A stretch of DNA of 64,000 nt from Variovorax sp. OV329 (lineage in GTDB: Bacteria; Pseudomonadota; Gammaproteobacteria; Burkholderiales; Burkholderiaceae_C): NCBI RefSeq assembly GCF_900114785.1, contig NZ_FOUG01000014.1, positions 62,001-126,000 on the forward strand. Direction: 5' to 3'. The position numbers and the translations under genes are program-made. Positions 48,703-58,192 of this stretch are shown in pieces (within the stretch, counting starts at the first letter, position 1; the number at the start of each line of letters is the position of its first letter). Under the pieces are notes generated by a model, which was given only the letters and a program-made list of their open reading frames with translations, was not told the DNA's origin and did no database searches.

Positions 48703-48960
48703 GTGTCCGACCTGCAGAGCCAATTCGAAGCCGCCGAAGCCAACTCCAAGCTGCTGAGCGAGAAGCCCGACAACCCCACCCTGCTGAAGATCTACGGCCT
48801 GTACAAGCAGGCCACGCTCGGCGACAACGCCGAGAAGAAGCCCAGCTTCAGCGACTTCGTGGCCCGCGCCAAGTGGGACGCCTGGACGGCCAACAAGGGC
48901 CAGAGCCAGGACGAGGCCAAGCAGGGCTACATCGACCTGATCGAGTCGCTTCGGGGCTGA
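48703..48960 (+). CDS. acyl-CoA-binding protein
   Basis: Complete ACBP-fold protein of 85 residues, GTG start. It binds long-chain acyl-CoA in the cytosol, buffering it for lipid or PHA metabolism. The four-helix pattern is clear: FEAAEANSKLLSEKPDN, LLKIYGLYKQATLGDN (conserved Lys, Tyr and Lys-Gln-Ala-Thr), ARAKWDAWTANKGQSQDEAKQGYIDLI. ACBP is mainly eukaryotic but recurs in some proteobacteria. A phasin and a CoA-transferase are close by. Confidence 0.95.
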   Translation: MSDLQSQFEAAEANSKLLSEKPDNPTLLKIYGLYKQATLGDNAEKKPSFSDFVARAKWDAWTANKGQSQDEAKQGYIDLIESLRG

Positions 48961-48964
48961 CCGG

Positions 48965-50194
48965 TCAGCCCACGACGCCGCGCGCCCTCAGCGCGGCGAT
49001 CTGTTCCTCGCTGATGCCCACCTCGCGCAGCACCGCCTCGCTGTCCTGCCCCAGCTTGGGCGCATCGCGCCGGTGGCTGGCGGGCGTGGCCGACATCTTG
49101 GGCACGAAGCCGGGCAGCAGCAGCCGGCTGCCATCGGGCCGCTCCACCTCCTGGAGCATGCCCCGCGCCGCGTAGTGCGGGTCGGCCGCGATGTCGGCCA
49201 CGGTGTAGATACGGCCGGCCGGCACGTGCGCAGCCGCCAGGGCCTCCAGCACATCCGCCACGGTGCGGCTGGCGGTCCAGTGGCCGATGGCCGCATCGAT
49301 CATCTCCACCTGCGCCACGCGGCCGGTGTTGTCTGCCAGTTGCGGGTCGGCCGCCAGGTCGGGCCGGCCGATGCAGTTCATCAAGCGCTTGAAGATGCTG
49401 TCGCCGTTGCCCGCCACCAGCGCATAGCCGTCGGCGCAGCGGTAGGCGTTGCTCGGCGCGATGCCCGGCAGCGCGCTGCCAGCCGCCGCGCGCACCGCAC
49501 CGAAGGCGCTGTACTCGGGCAGCAGGCTTTCCATGCAGTTGAACACCGCCTCGTACAGCGCGACGTCGATCACTTGCCCGACACCCTTGGGCGCCTGCTC
49601 GCTCACCGTGGCGTGGCGATGGTGCAGCGCCATCAGGATGCCGATGACCCCGTGCAGCGAGGCCAGCGTGTCGCCGATGGACACGCCCACCCGCACCGGC
49701 ACCCTGCCCGGCTCGGCCGTGAGGTGCCGCAGGCCGCCCATGGCCTCGGCCACCACGCCGAAGCCTGGCCGGTCGCGGTAGGGGCCGCTTTGCCCATAGC
49801 CGCTGATGCGCAGCATGATCAGCCCCGGGTTGGCCGCCTGCAGCACCTCGGGGCCCAGGCCCCAGCCTTCCAGCGCGCCGGGGCGGAAGTTCTCGACGAT
49901 CACGTCGGCCTCCAGGGCGAGGCGGCGCACGATCTCCTGCGCCTCGGGCTCTCGCAGGTCCAGCGCCAGCGAGCGCTTGTTGCGCGACTGCGCCTGCCAC
50001 CACACCGAGGTGCCCTCGGCATCGAGCAGCCGCCACTTGCGCAGCGGGTCGCCGCTGCCCGGCGGCTCGATCTTGATCACTTCGGCGCCGAAGTCCGCCA
50101 ACGTGCGGGCGGCAAAGGGGCCGGCGATGAGCTGGCCCATCTCGATCACGCGCAGCCCCGCCAGCGGGCCGCTCCTGGCTTGCTTGTCGTCCAT
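48965..50194 (-). CDS. CaiB/BaiF family (class III) CoA-transferase
   Basis: Enzyme of 409 residues that moves CoA between acyl-CoA and a carboxylic acid, working as an interlocked dimer. GLRVIEMGQLIAGPFAARTLADFGAEVIKIEPPG opens the family pattern; WWQAQSRNKRSLALDLRE, the catalytic aspartate region FGVVAEAMGGLRHL and VGVSIGDTLASLHGVIGILMAL follow. Substrates of this group (formyl, succinyl, carnitinyl and others) cannot be told apart here. Convergent with the ACBP gene (4-bp gap). Confidence 0.93.
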   Translation of the reverse strand: MDDKQARSGPLAGLRVIEMGQLIAGPFAARTLADFGAEVIKIEPPGSGDPLRKWRLLDAEGTSVWWQAQSRNKRSLALDLREPEAQEIVRRLALEADVIVENFRPGALEGWGLGPEVLQAANPGLIMLRISGYGQSGPYRDRPGFGVVAEAMGGLRHLTAEPGRVPVRVGVSIGDTLASLHGVIGILMALHHRHATVSEQAPKGVGQVIDVALYEAVFNCMESLLPEYSAFGAVRAAAGSALPGIAPSNAYRCADGYALVAGNGDSIFKRLMNCIGRPDLAADPQLADNTGRVAQVEMIDAAIGHWTASRTVADVLEALAAAHVPAGRIYTVADIAADPHYAARGMLQEVERPDGSRLLLPGFVPKMSATPASHRRDAPKLGQDSEAVLREVGISEEQIAALRARGVVG

Positions 50195-50221
50195 CGGTTT
50201 TTCTTTTTTCGAGTGCCTGGT

Positions 50222-51385
50222 TCAGTCGCCAGTGTCGCCGGGCTTCTTCGCCTTGGGCGCATCAGCGGGCGCGCCGCCCTCGGCTCGCGGCAGCTCGCCG
50301 CCCAGCGCTTCGTCGCGCTCGGGCTTGGGCAACTGCGCCAGCTTCTTGACCTGCGCAAAGAAGCGCGGCCAAGGGTCGCCACCGGCGGCAGCCTGGGCGT
50401 TGAACAGGGCCTCGAACCCCGGCACCTGCGCGTCGTAGGCTGCCTGCGCGCCAAACATGGCGTTGTTGGCACGGGCCACCCAGGCGTCGTATGCGGCCTG
50501 GCGCGGGCCGCTCCAGCCGGCGCGCAGTTGCGCATAGCGCTCGCGGAACTCGGCCATCACCGCCTTTTTCTGCTGCTCCACCACCGGCCAATCCTGCGCC
50601 GCAGCCTCCGGCGAGCTGTACACCGCCTGCAGCTTGGCGCGCGTGTCCAGCGCCAGCGCGCGGAAACCGCGGCGCTGGGCATCGAAGCGCAGGTATTCGT
50701 CGCGCGCACCCGGCGGAGCCTGCGTGGCCAGCCAGCGCTCGCCGCCCAGCCGCTCCACCGCGGTGGCGAAGGATTCGTTGAAGGTGGTGTCGTCCGGCAC
50801 GTACACCACCTGGTGCGCCAGTTCGTGGAAGAGCAGGCGCGCCAGCTCGCCCTCCGGGTAGCCGATGAAGGAGGACAGCAGCGGATCGCCGCCCGCCCAG
50901 TTCAGCCAGCCCAGCGTCGAATAGGCGGGCACCGGGTACACCGACACCTCCAGGCCCTGGGCCTTCAGCCGCTCGGCCTCGGACTGGGCGTCGGCCAGCA
51001 CGTAGTAGCCGCGGTAGCCCACGCAGCCGGCCACCGGGAAGCACCAGGTGTAGAGCTGCAGCGAATAGGGCGGCGCCGCCACCACGTTCCACAGCGCCGC
51101 CGGGCGCTTGAGGTCGGCATACGCGGTGTAGCTCTTGTTGTCGGGCAGGCCCAGTTCGCTGCTCGCATAGTTGCGGATGCGCTGGGCCAGCAGCAGCCGG
51201 TCCTTCAGGGGCTGCGAGGTCTGCGGATCATCCAGCCACTCGGGCACCGGCTTGGCGGCGCGCATCAGGTCCACGTGGCCGGTCGCGGCCTGCCAGTAGT
51301 AGCCGAGGTTGCTGCAGCCGGTGCAGCCCACCAGGACGGCGGCCAGCGCCGCCACGGCAAGCAGGCGTGGCCAGCCCCGGCTCAT
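50222..51385 (-). CDS. zinc aminopeptidase-type lipoprotein (PF10023)
   Basis: Protein of 387 residues. The N-terminus (MSRGWPRLLAVAALAAVLVGC) is a lipoprotein signal with lipobox LVGC, so it is probably membrane-anchored in the periplasm. The zinc site HELAH occurs in LLFHELAHQVVYVPDDTTFNESFATAVE, where the downstream Glu could be the third ligand. Known as a putative aminopeptidase family in proteobacteria; its substrate is unproven. The C-terminal 30 residues are charged and repetitive. Start at 51385 overlaps the stop of the molybdoenzyme gene (ATGA). Confidence 0.85.
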   Translation of the reverse strand: MSRGWPRLLAVAALAAVLVGCTGCSNLGYYWQAATGHVDLMRAAKPVPEWLDDPQTSQPLKDRLLLAQRIRNYASSELGLPDNKSYTAYADLKRPAALWNVVAAPPYSLQLYTWCFPVAGCVGYRGYYVLADAQSEAERLKAQGLEVSVYPVPAYSTLGWLNWAGGDPLLSSFIGYPEGELARLLFHELAHQVVYVPDDTTFNESFATAVERLGGERWLATQAPPGARDEYLRFDAQRRGFRALALDTRAKLQAVYSSPEAAAQDWPVVEQQKKAVMAEFRERYAQLRAGWSGPRQAAYDAWVARANNAMFGAQAAYDAQVPGFEALFNAQAAAGGDPWPRFFAQVKKLAQLPKPERDEALGGELPRAEGGAPADAPKAKKPGDTGD

Positions 51386-53472
51386 GCGCGGCCTTCGCCC
51401 GCCCCTTCCGCCACCGCCTCCACCTGCACAAGGCAGTCGTAGAAGGTGGGGCCGCGGCCGATGTCGGTCAGACGCTGGCTGGTGAGCTGGTTGACGTTGC
51501 TGCCGTCCAGCCCCAGCTTGCGCCACCAGATGCCCAGGCCATTGACCACGCCCGGGCGCGCCCGGCGCGAGACCTCGACGCGGCAGCGATGCTCACCGCG
51601 CTCGTTGAAGACGCGCACCACCTGGCCGCTGAGGATGCCGCGCACTGCTGCGTCCTCCTCGTGGATCTCCAGCAGCGGCTCGCCCTCGATGTCGCGCAGG
51701 CTGGTCACGTTCACGAAGCTGGAGTTCAGGAAGTTGCGCGCTGGCGGCGAGATCATCGCCAGCGGGTAGGCCACCGAGCTGCCGGCCGGCTCGTGGTTGG
51801 GCACGTGGTCGGGCAGGCCGTCCTGCCCCATGGCCGCCAGGCGCTGGCTGTAGAACTCGCACTTGCCCGAGGGCGTGGGGAAGTTGCCTTGCGCAAAGGG
51901 CGCGTCGGGCAGGTTCAGGCGGGTGAAGCCGTTCGCGCGAAGGTCTTCGTAGTCGATGCTGCCGGCCTGGAAGGCGTCGGCCACCAGGGTCTCGTCATTG
52001 TCCGAGAAGCAGGGCTCGGTGAAGCCCATGCGCCGCGCCAGCTCGCGGAAGACCCAGGTGTTGCTGCGCGCCAGGCTGCGCGGGGCAATTGCGGGCGTGT
52101 TGAGCATCACGTCGGTGTGGCCGTAGCTGTAGTGGATGTCCCAGTGCTCCAGCTGCGTGGTGGCCGGCAGCAGGTAGTCGGCGTAGTCGGCGGTGTCGGT
52201 CTGGAACTGCTCCAGCACCACGGTGAACAGGTCCTCGCGCGCAAAGCCCTGCACCACCTTGCCCGAATCCGGCGCCACCGCCACCGGGTTGCTGTTGTAG
52301 ACCACCACCGCCTTGATGGGGTTGGCGGTGTCCAGCAGCGCGTCGCCGATGGTGACCATGTTGATGGTGCGCGGCGTGCGGCCGGCCAGCAGGTCGGGCC
52401 GCTGCAGGGCTGCGCGGTCCACCGGATACAGGCCGGACGTGCTCAGCAGCACGCCGCCCGCCCGGTGCCGCCAGGCACCGGTGAGCGCCGGCAGGCAGGC
52501 CACCGCCCGCGCCGCGTTCCCGCCGCCGTGCACCCGCTGCATGCCGTAGTTCAGGCGGATGGCGGCCGGCTTGGTGGTGCCGTATGCACGGGCCAACTCG
52601 ACGATCTGCGACTCCGGAATGCCGCACACTTGCGCCGCGCGCGAGGGCGGCCACTGCATGGCGCGCTCGCGCAGCTGCTCCCAGCCCACCGTCTGCTGCG
52701 CGATGTAGTCGTGGTCCAGCCAGTCGTGCACGATCAGCTCGTGCATCAGCGCCAGGGCCAGGGCCGCATCGGTGCCCGGCAGCAGGGCCACGTGCTCGTC
52801 GCACTTGTCGGCCGTCTCGGTTTTTCGGGGGTCGATGCACACCAGCCGGGCGCCCGCGCGCTTGGCCGCCTGGGCGTGGCGCCAGAAGTGCAGGTTGCTC
52901 GCGATCGAGTTGCTGCCCCAGATCAGGATCAACTTCGCTTCGCCGAAGAATTCGACCCGCATCCCCACTTTTCCGCCCAAAGTAAAACCGAAGGCCTCAC
53001 CCCCGGCAGTGGAGCAGATGGTGCGGTCCAGCAGGGAGGCCCCGAGCTTGTGGAAAAAGCGACGGTCCATCGATTCGCCCTGCACCAAACCCATGGTCCC
53101 CGCGTAGCTGTACGGCACAATCGTTTCAGGATTGATACAAGCCAGGGCCTTCAAGCGCGCAGCGATGTCGTCCAGTGCCTCGTCCCAGCTCACCGGCTCG
53201 AATTGGCCGCTGCCCTTGGGACCGCTGCGCCGCATGGGCTGCAGCAGCCGGCCGGCATGGTTGTTGCGCTCGATGTAGCGCGAAACCTTGGTGCACAGCA
53301 CGCCTGCGGTGTGCGGGTGCTCCGGATTTCCCTGCAACTTGATGGCGACACCGTCCTTCACGGTGGTGACCAGGGCGCAGGTGTCGGGACAGTCGTGCGG
53401 GCAGGCGCCGCGCACCGTGCGGACGTCGTCGGAGGGCGTCGTCGTCGCGGGTGAGGCCACAGCGGTATCCAT
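51382..53472 (-). CDS. molybdopterin-dependent oxidoreductase (DMSO reductase family)
   Basis: Catalytic protein of 696 residues. The N-terminal Fe-S domain has CPHDCPDTC and a fourth Cys in GVLCTK, enough for one [4Fe-4S] cluster. LILIWGSNSIASNLHFW, VCIDPRKTETADKCDEHVALLPGTDAALALAL and QFQTDTADYADYLLPATTQLEHWD are standard molybdopterin-binding blocks, and the C-terminal domain has GLGIWWRKLGLDGSNVNQLTS. It lacks a Tat signal, so it is cytoplasmic. No electron-transfer subunit gene is adjacent; the substrate is unknown. Confidence 0.93.
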   Translation of the reverse strand: MDTAVASPATTTPSDDVRTVRGACPHDCPDTCALVTTVKDGVAIKLQGNPEHPHTAGVLCTKVSRYIERNNHAGRLLQPMRRSGPKGSGQFEPVSWDEALDDIAARLKALACINPETIVPYSYAGTMGLVQGESMDRRFFHKLGASLLDRTICSTAGGEAFGFTLGGKVGMRVEFFGEAKLILIWGSNSIASNLHFWRHAQAAKRAGARLVCIDPRKTETADKCDEHVALLPGTDAALALALMHELIVHDWLDHDYIAQQTVGWEQLRERAMQWPPSRAAQVCGIPESQIVELARAYGTTKPAAIRLNYGMQRVHGGGNAARAVACLPALTGAWRHRAGGVLLSTSGLYPVDRAALQRPDLLAGRTPRTINMVTIGDALLDTANPIKAVVVYNSNPVAVAPDSGKVVQGFAREDLFTVVLEQFQTDTADYADYLLPATTQLEHWDIHYSYGHTDVMLNTPAIAPRSLARSNTWVFRELARRMGFTEPCFSDNDETLVADAFQAGSIDYEDLRANGFTRLNLPDAPFAQGNFPTPSGKCEFYSQRLAAMGQDGLPDHVPNHEPAGSSVAYPLAMISPPARNFLNSSFVNVTSLRDIEGEPLLEIHEEDAAVRGILSGQVVRVFNERGEHRCRVEVSRRARPGVVNGLGIWWRKLGLDGSNVNQLTSQRLTDIGRGPTFYDCLVQVEAVAEGAGEGRA

Positions 53473-53526
53473 GGGGTGTTTTTTTGTTCGGGTCGTGCGC
53501 CGGGGAGGCGCAAAGGGGTTTTTACG

Positions 53527-54654
53527 ATGACGCTGAGTCGCAGGCAATTTTCCATCGCGGCGGGCGCCGCTGCACTGGGAGGGTTTCAGGGCGTGGTGAG
53601 CGCGCAGGACGGCCCGGTCGTGCTGGGCCAGTCCGCGCCCTTCACCGGGCCAGCCGGCCAGCTGGGCATCCAGTTCTACCAGGGGGCCAAGCTGATGTTC
53701 GACCAGAACAACGCCCAGCCGGGCGCGCGCAAGGTCGAGATCAAGTTCCTGGACGACGGCTACGAGCCCGACCGCTGCGCGGCCAACACGAAGAAGCTGA
53801 TCGACGAGGACGTGTTCGCGCTGTTCGGCTACATCGGCACGCCCACCAGCCTTGCCGCGCTGCCGCTGGCGGTGAAGGACAAGGTGCCCTTCATCGCACC
53901 CTTCACCGGCGCCATGTCGCTGCGAGAGCCCTTCCAGCGCAACGTGTTCCACCTGCGCGCCTCCTACAACGACGAGACGGCGCTGATCGTGCGGCAGCTC
54001 ACCCACCTGGGCCTGTCCAAGATTGCCGTCTTCCACCAGAACGATGCCTATGGCAAGGCGGGCCTGGACGGCGTGACGCTGGCATTGGCCCAGCAGAATC
54101 TCAAGCCGGCGGCGCAGGCCACCGTGGAGCGCAATTCGGTGGACGTGGCCTCGGCGGTGAAGTCGCTGGTGGCCGCGCGGCCGGATGCGGTGGTGCAGAT
54201 CGGGGCGTACAAGGCCTGCGCCGCCTTCATCCGCGAGGCGCGCAAGGCGGGCTACGGCGGCACCTTCTACAACGTGTCTTTCGTGGGCACGCAGGCGCTG
54301 GCCGACGAGTTGGGCAAGGAAGGCGCTGGCGTGGTGGTGTCGCAGGTGGTGCCCTCGCCCTACAACTCGGCCAACGGCATCACGCGCGAGTTCGCCGAGG
54401 CAGTGCGCAAGGCCGGCGCCGGCAACATCAACTATTCGAGCCTGGAAGGCTACCTAGCGGCCAAGCTGGTGGTGGAAGGCCTGCGGCGCGCGCCCGGCCG
54501 CGGCGCCTCGCGCGACGGGCTGGTCGCGGGGCTGGAAGGCATCGAGCGCCAGCAGTTCGGCGGCTTCGACGTGTCCTTCTCCTCGAAGAACCATGTGGCC
54601 TCGAAATTCGTGGAGCTGTCGATGATCACGGGGGACGGCCGCGTAAGGGTATGA
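53527..54654 (+). CDS. ABC transporter substrate-binding protein (branched-chain amino acid type)
   Basis: Periplasmic LivJ/LivK-like receptor of 375 residues. The N-terminus MTLSRRQFSIAAGAAALGG has an RRQF twin-arginine-like signal, with cleavage expected after VVSAQ. VVLGQSAPFTGPAGQLGIQFYQGAKLMFDQ, ALFGYIGTPTSLAALPL and HLRASYNDETALIVRQL are typical. No permease or ATPase gene is nearby, so it is an orphan receptor. Start at 53527; an in-frame ATG at 53476 lies in the divergent promoter region. Confidence 0.9.
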   Translation: MTLSRRQFSIAAGAAALGGFQGVVSAQDGPVVLGQSAPFTGPAGQLGIQFYQGAKLMFDQNNAQPGARKVEIKFLDDGYEPDRCAANTKKLIDEDVFALFGYIGTPTSLAALPLAVKDKVPFIAPFTGAMSLREPFQRNVFHLRASYNDETALIVRQLTHLGLSKIAVFHQNDAYGKAGLDGVTLALAQQNLKPAAQATVERNSVDVASAVKSLVAARPDAVVQIGAYKACAAFIREARKAGYGGTFYNVSFVGTQALADELGKEGAGVVVSQVVPSPYNSANGITREFAEAVRKAGAGNINYSSLEGYLAAKLVVEGLRRAPGRGASRDGLVAGLEGIERQQFGGFDVSFSSKNHVASKFVELSMITGDGRVRV

Positions 54655-55481
54655 GCCTCCACAGCACTGTGGCCTCACGGCCACGTTGACGCTAAAAGAG
54701 GCTATGCGGGATCAAACCCGGTCGAAATGTGCCGCCCACCCAGACGGGTCGCATGAGCCGTGGGTGCGCCGAGTTACAACGTCGCGCCTCGAGCGGCGCC
54801 AGCGTTACAACAGGCGAGGGGACCTGCCCTGAGCCAAGCTGCGGTTCGGCGGCCTACAATTTAGGTCGGCTGTGGACCGCGTTGACAATAGGCGCATCGA
54901 AGGCCAACCAAGGCGCCGGCAAAGTACAGCCATCGGGGCGATGTCCCCGAGCCATCCTTGCTGACTACAAGCTAGTCGCGCTACCAGCCGGGACTATCGC
55001 ACGCGTTTCGCGCACGAGCCGTCCGAGCGGCATCGAGCGTCAGGACCTCGCGCTGGGCTTAACTGCTAGGCACCTACATCTAGTCCATCCGCTCGTCTCA
55101 CACGATCAGGTGAAAACCGTCCGCCGCGATGCCTTGACACTGGCACGCCTCGCGGGCGGAAGATCGGAAGATCAACGCAGGCGCGCGCCCGAAACTGCGG
55201 GTGACGCGCTGCTCGATGCGGTGTGAACGCGCCAGCGGTGCGCGAGCAACGCAACGCGCATTGAGTAAAAGCAATGCATTTGCCCATCACAGTATTGTGT
55301 GCGAGTGCAGAAGCGGCCGGACGCAGCGGTACGCTCGCGCGCTTGTGCTCAGCTTGCAATTCCGGCTCGGCGTGCAGCGATCGCATTCGAAAGATTTGCA
55401 CGCCGTCACTAACTTGCGGCGCACATCTTGCTGGATTCCGCGGCGCGACGCCATGGAAAGTTGGTCGCCGGAAAGGTGACG

Positions 55482-55499
55482 GCCGCAATCACAGGCGGC
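55482..55499 (+). repeat. Imperfect inverted repeat, left copy
   Basis: GCCGCAATCACAGGCGGC here matches the reverse complement of 56048-56065 (GCCGCCTGTAATTGCAGC) at 16 of 18 positions; with flanks about 21 of 25 bases pair. A partial third copy (CCGCCGCAATTAC) lies at about 55517-55529. Possibly ends of a degraded element. Confidence 0.45.
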
Positions 55500-56047
55500 G
55501 CGCGATGGAAGCTTGCCGCCGCAATTACGCTGGGGAAATGGACTCTGAATTTCCACAGCAGATCCAGATTTATGTTCTTCTCCGCCAACAGCCCCTTATT
55601 GGAGCCGGTTAAATGTATAGGCTGTTGGTAACTGGCCACTTACATCAGCGTAGTTCATCGTTTCTCGGGCCCTGCGGCGACTCCCTGTTTTCCGTGCATC
55701 AACGGACCTCCCTGCAAAGCGGGCGCCAGAAGATTACCCGCAGCGCCTGCAGATTCCAGGCATTCGGTTCAGACTAAATTTCCTTACGTATGCCATTCGT
55801 CTACTGATACGCAAGCCAGAATTGGCGTCTCTTAGACGCGTATGACTGACGCCCGACGTAGATGGCACAGTAACGAGCCCCGACGTCGCATGAGACGAAC
55901 TTTTCGCACGTAACCTCCGTCATCACTCTGAATAAAAATAACAGATAAGTGCCGAGTTGCTTGCACCTAAGCTCTTATCCTTAGTGTCAAAGAACGATGG
56001 CAGTCAGGCTCAAATGATTTGGAGAACCGGGCCTCATCGAAATGCGT

Positions 56048-56065
56048 GCCGCCTGTAATTGCAGC
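56048..56065 (-). repeat. Imperfect inverted repeat, right copy
   Basis: Partner of 55482-55499 in opposite orientation, about 550 bp away. The pair brackets sequence without recognisable genes. Confidence 0.45.
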
Positions 56066-56568
56066 GGTAGATCTCCACGGCGCACGACCGCCTTCATCGC
56101 TACTTACGCCTTTATGCAATCTCGCATTGCCGCGTGCGCCTCCCTTTGACCACTCCTTTTTATTAGAACTTCCCTCACAGCAAATCGCTGTCGGCGCCCC
56201 ATTGGCCCAAATGTCTTCCGGTTTGTCTCTACTACACAAGGTCGACGCAGTCATCCAGGTCATCGCCACAACTGTTCCCCGGCGCCGTGCCGAGCGGCGG
56301 ACATATTTTTCCAAAGCATTGTTCCAAGCGCCTCACTTATCCCCCAGTAATCTCCGTTTCGCGATACCCAAGCGAACTTAGGTTCTAGTGCAGGTGCAGT
56401 CTTCGAGTGATCGAGCGACCACACCGCTCGCATTTTCGATTTACCCATTGAGATTGCTCAAAAAAATTCGCGCTTTGAAAATTTGATCGAATAATAGAAA
56501 AGCACGCCCACCGTCACTCGGGCATCCGTTCACCTGCACAGTTTCAAGAGAGAGGTCCCAGCATAGAT

Positions 56569-57996
56569 ATGAATGAACGATTCCTCGTTACTATTACTTC
56601 GGAGGACCTCTCTTCCTTCATGGATGACATAGACAATTGGAGTAGCGGCTATACCCACAATCGCGAGGAGCCAGTCTTCGGCGGCCTCATAGAATGGCTA
56701 CAGCAAACTTCGAGCTCGATTAAATCAGAGACATGCGAATACTATTTTCGGATAGTTAACGGACTAATCAAACAAGTCACGAACCATTCGGGCGATTTTC
56801 GCTGTAATCTGGAAGAAAGCGAAATCGAACAATTGGACATCGGTAAAATTGCAGCAGACGTGATCTGCTCAAAAAAAGCGCCAGCTACCAAAGCTGCATA
56901 CGTTTCGGCCTTGACTTGGGCTCTCAAAGATACGGGAACTCTTTCCCAGGTCCGTGACCAACACGCCGTCCTAGGGGAACTTGAAAAATTCACTAGGTCT
57001 TCTCAACGGAATACTCGGATTGCACGATCGCGCAAGTCGGGCAGACACATAGCCGAAGCGGACCTGCCGGCAATTCTAAACGCACTAATCCCGGAACGAA
57101 CAACCCGCCAAAGCTGGAAAGTCAAGACCTCAAATTGGTTAATCGCCGGAATTGCCAGCGGAGCTCGACCCGGCGAGTGGCAAGAAGCATGTTGGGTCGA
57201 CCGCGATCGGGGGGTTTTGCGTTTGCCAAATGCCAAATTGAAGACACGCGCGCCTTTTGGTTGGAAGCATATTCCACCTCGACTTCTGAACGCGGCGAAA
57301 CTCTCACTATTCCAAAAGGCCCAGAAAGAAGGCGACGAGGAAGCCGCTGCACTCTTCCAAGCGATTGACGAAACAGGATATAAAGATCTCGAGGAGTGCT
57401 TTTACGGGAACACAGCGATGATCCAAAACAACGACGGCTCTATTGCCAGACTTGTACAACTGCGGGCCTGGGAGCTACTCAAAGAGCAACTTGCGTGGCG
57501 CGAAGTAGAGATAAACGCAAACCGTCGCGACGCGGTCGACAGGCACTTAGAAAGCGTCCGAAGTTTCCTCTCGAGTGGAGGAAAGTTCCGCACGTATTTT
57601 GAGAATTGCCGTAGCGCGATGCGAGACGCATGTGAAAAGGCCTTTCCCGACGGACGCCTTTACAGTCTCTATGACACTAGGTCGACGGCCGCGGCGAACA
57701 TGCAGGCGGACTTAGGCGAACGCGAGGCGGCAAATGCGATGGGCCATTACTCAATGGAATCCAGGACCATTCGTCACAACTATGCTGGCGCCGATCGCGC
57801 GTACAGCAGAGGCGCCAGATGCTCGGCACGCGCCGCGGACACCGCTACGCAGAAGGGCTTCGAGGCTGTGCGCAGCGAGGCTCAAAGCCTACGCGAAGCA
57901 CTATCGATCCAGCCCGAGACTGATCGGTCTCACTTAGCCGATCAAGAGTACCCTCTGGACGATGACGGATGGAGCGCTCCGTCCATCTCAGGCTAG
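56569..57996 (+). CDS. divergent tyrosine-recombinase-like protein
   Basis: Protein of 475 residues. The C-terminal half resembles phage-type integrases: the box I arginine fits GIASGARPGEWQEACW (about 193-208), box II is SLYDTRSTAAANM (Arg present, the usual His of HxxR not), then GHYSMESRTIRHNY (about 391-404) with the box II-end His and candidate nucleophile Tyr. The N-terminal 150 residues could be an arm/core-binding domain. Codon use is much less GC-rich than the flanks, indicating recent transfer. A good AGAGAGG site precedes the ATG. No excisionase or cargo is evident. Activity is uncertain. Confidence 0.7.
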   Translation: MNERFLVTITSEDLSSFMDDIDNWSSGYTHNREEPVFGGLIEWLQQTSSSIKSETCEYYFRIVNGLIKQVTNHSGDFRCNLEESEIEQLDIGKIAADVICSKKAPATKAAYVSALTWALKDTGTLSQVRDQHAVLGELEKFTRSSQRNTRIARSRKSGRHIAEADLPAILNALIPERTTRQSWKVKTSNWLIAGIASGARPGEWQEACWVDRDRGVLRLPNAKLKTRAPFGWKHIPPRLLNAAKLSLFQKAQKEGDEEAAALFQAIDETGYKDLEECFYGNTAMIQNNDGSIARLVQLRAWELLKEQLAWREVEINANRRDAVDRHLESVRSFLSSGGKFRTYFENCRSAMRDACEKAFPDGRLYSLYDTRSTAAANMQADLGEREAANAMGHYSMESRTIRHNYAGADRAYSRGARCSARAADTATQKGFEAVRSEAQSLREALSIQPETDRSHLADQEYPLDDDGWSAPSISG

Positions 57997-58192
57997 AGCG
58001 GTAACTTCAGGCTGCTGACGCCCGTCGGAGTGGAGCCCCTCTCCCAGACCCTAGATGCCAGCGCAACGAAACCGAGAGTTCTTGAAGCCCGTCGGTTCTG
58101 GTCTAGAAATCGGAACTCAGCGCCCTGAATCGAACCTAGCGGTCTAGATTAGGCGACACTCCGCCGGCATCTTCTGTGTTGTGAGACAAGAC

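Larger units (their letters stand above)
54655..56568. other. Gene-poor tract, 1.9 kb, before a recombinase gene
   Basis: No open frame here shows a recognisable protein family. The first part is GC-rich; from about 55550 the sequence becomes AT-richer (notably 55900-55960 and 56440-56500). Short inverted repeats occur near 55482 and 56048. The texture suggests decayed mobile DNA rather than a regulatory region. Confidence 0.6.

Noticed and set aside
54729-55226. 165-codon frame in the gene-poor tract
   Set aside because: Composition is Arg/Gly/Ala/Ser-rich and low-complexity; no signal, motif or ribosome site seen. A group II intron was considered here but no domain V-like hairpin was found.
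55967-56314. 115-codon minus-strand frame in the gene-poor tract
   Set aside because: No recognisable family; may be a remnant of mobile DNA, but coding evidence is lacking.
58029-58097. GCCCGTCGG repeated after the recombinase gene
   Set aside because: Two 9-bp copies only, with unlike flanks; too short to call an attachment site or element end.
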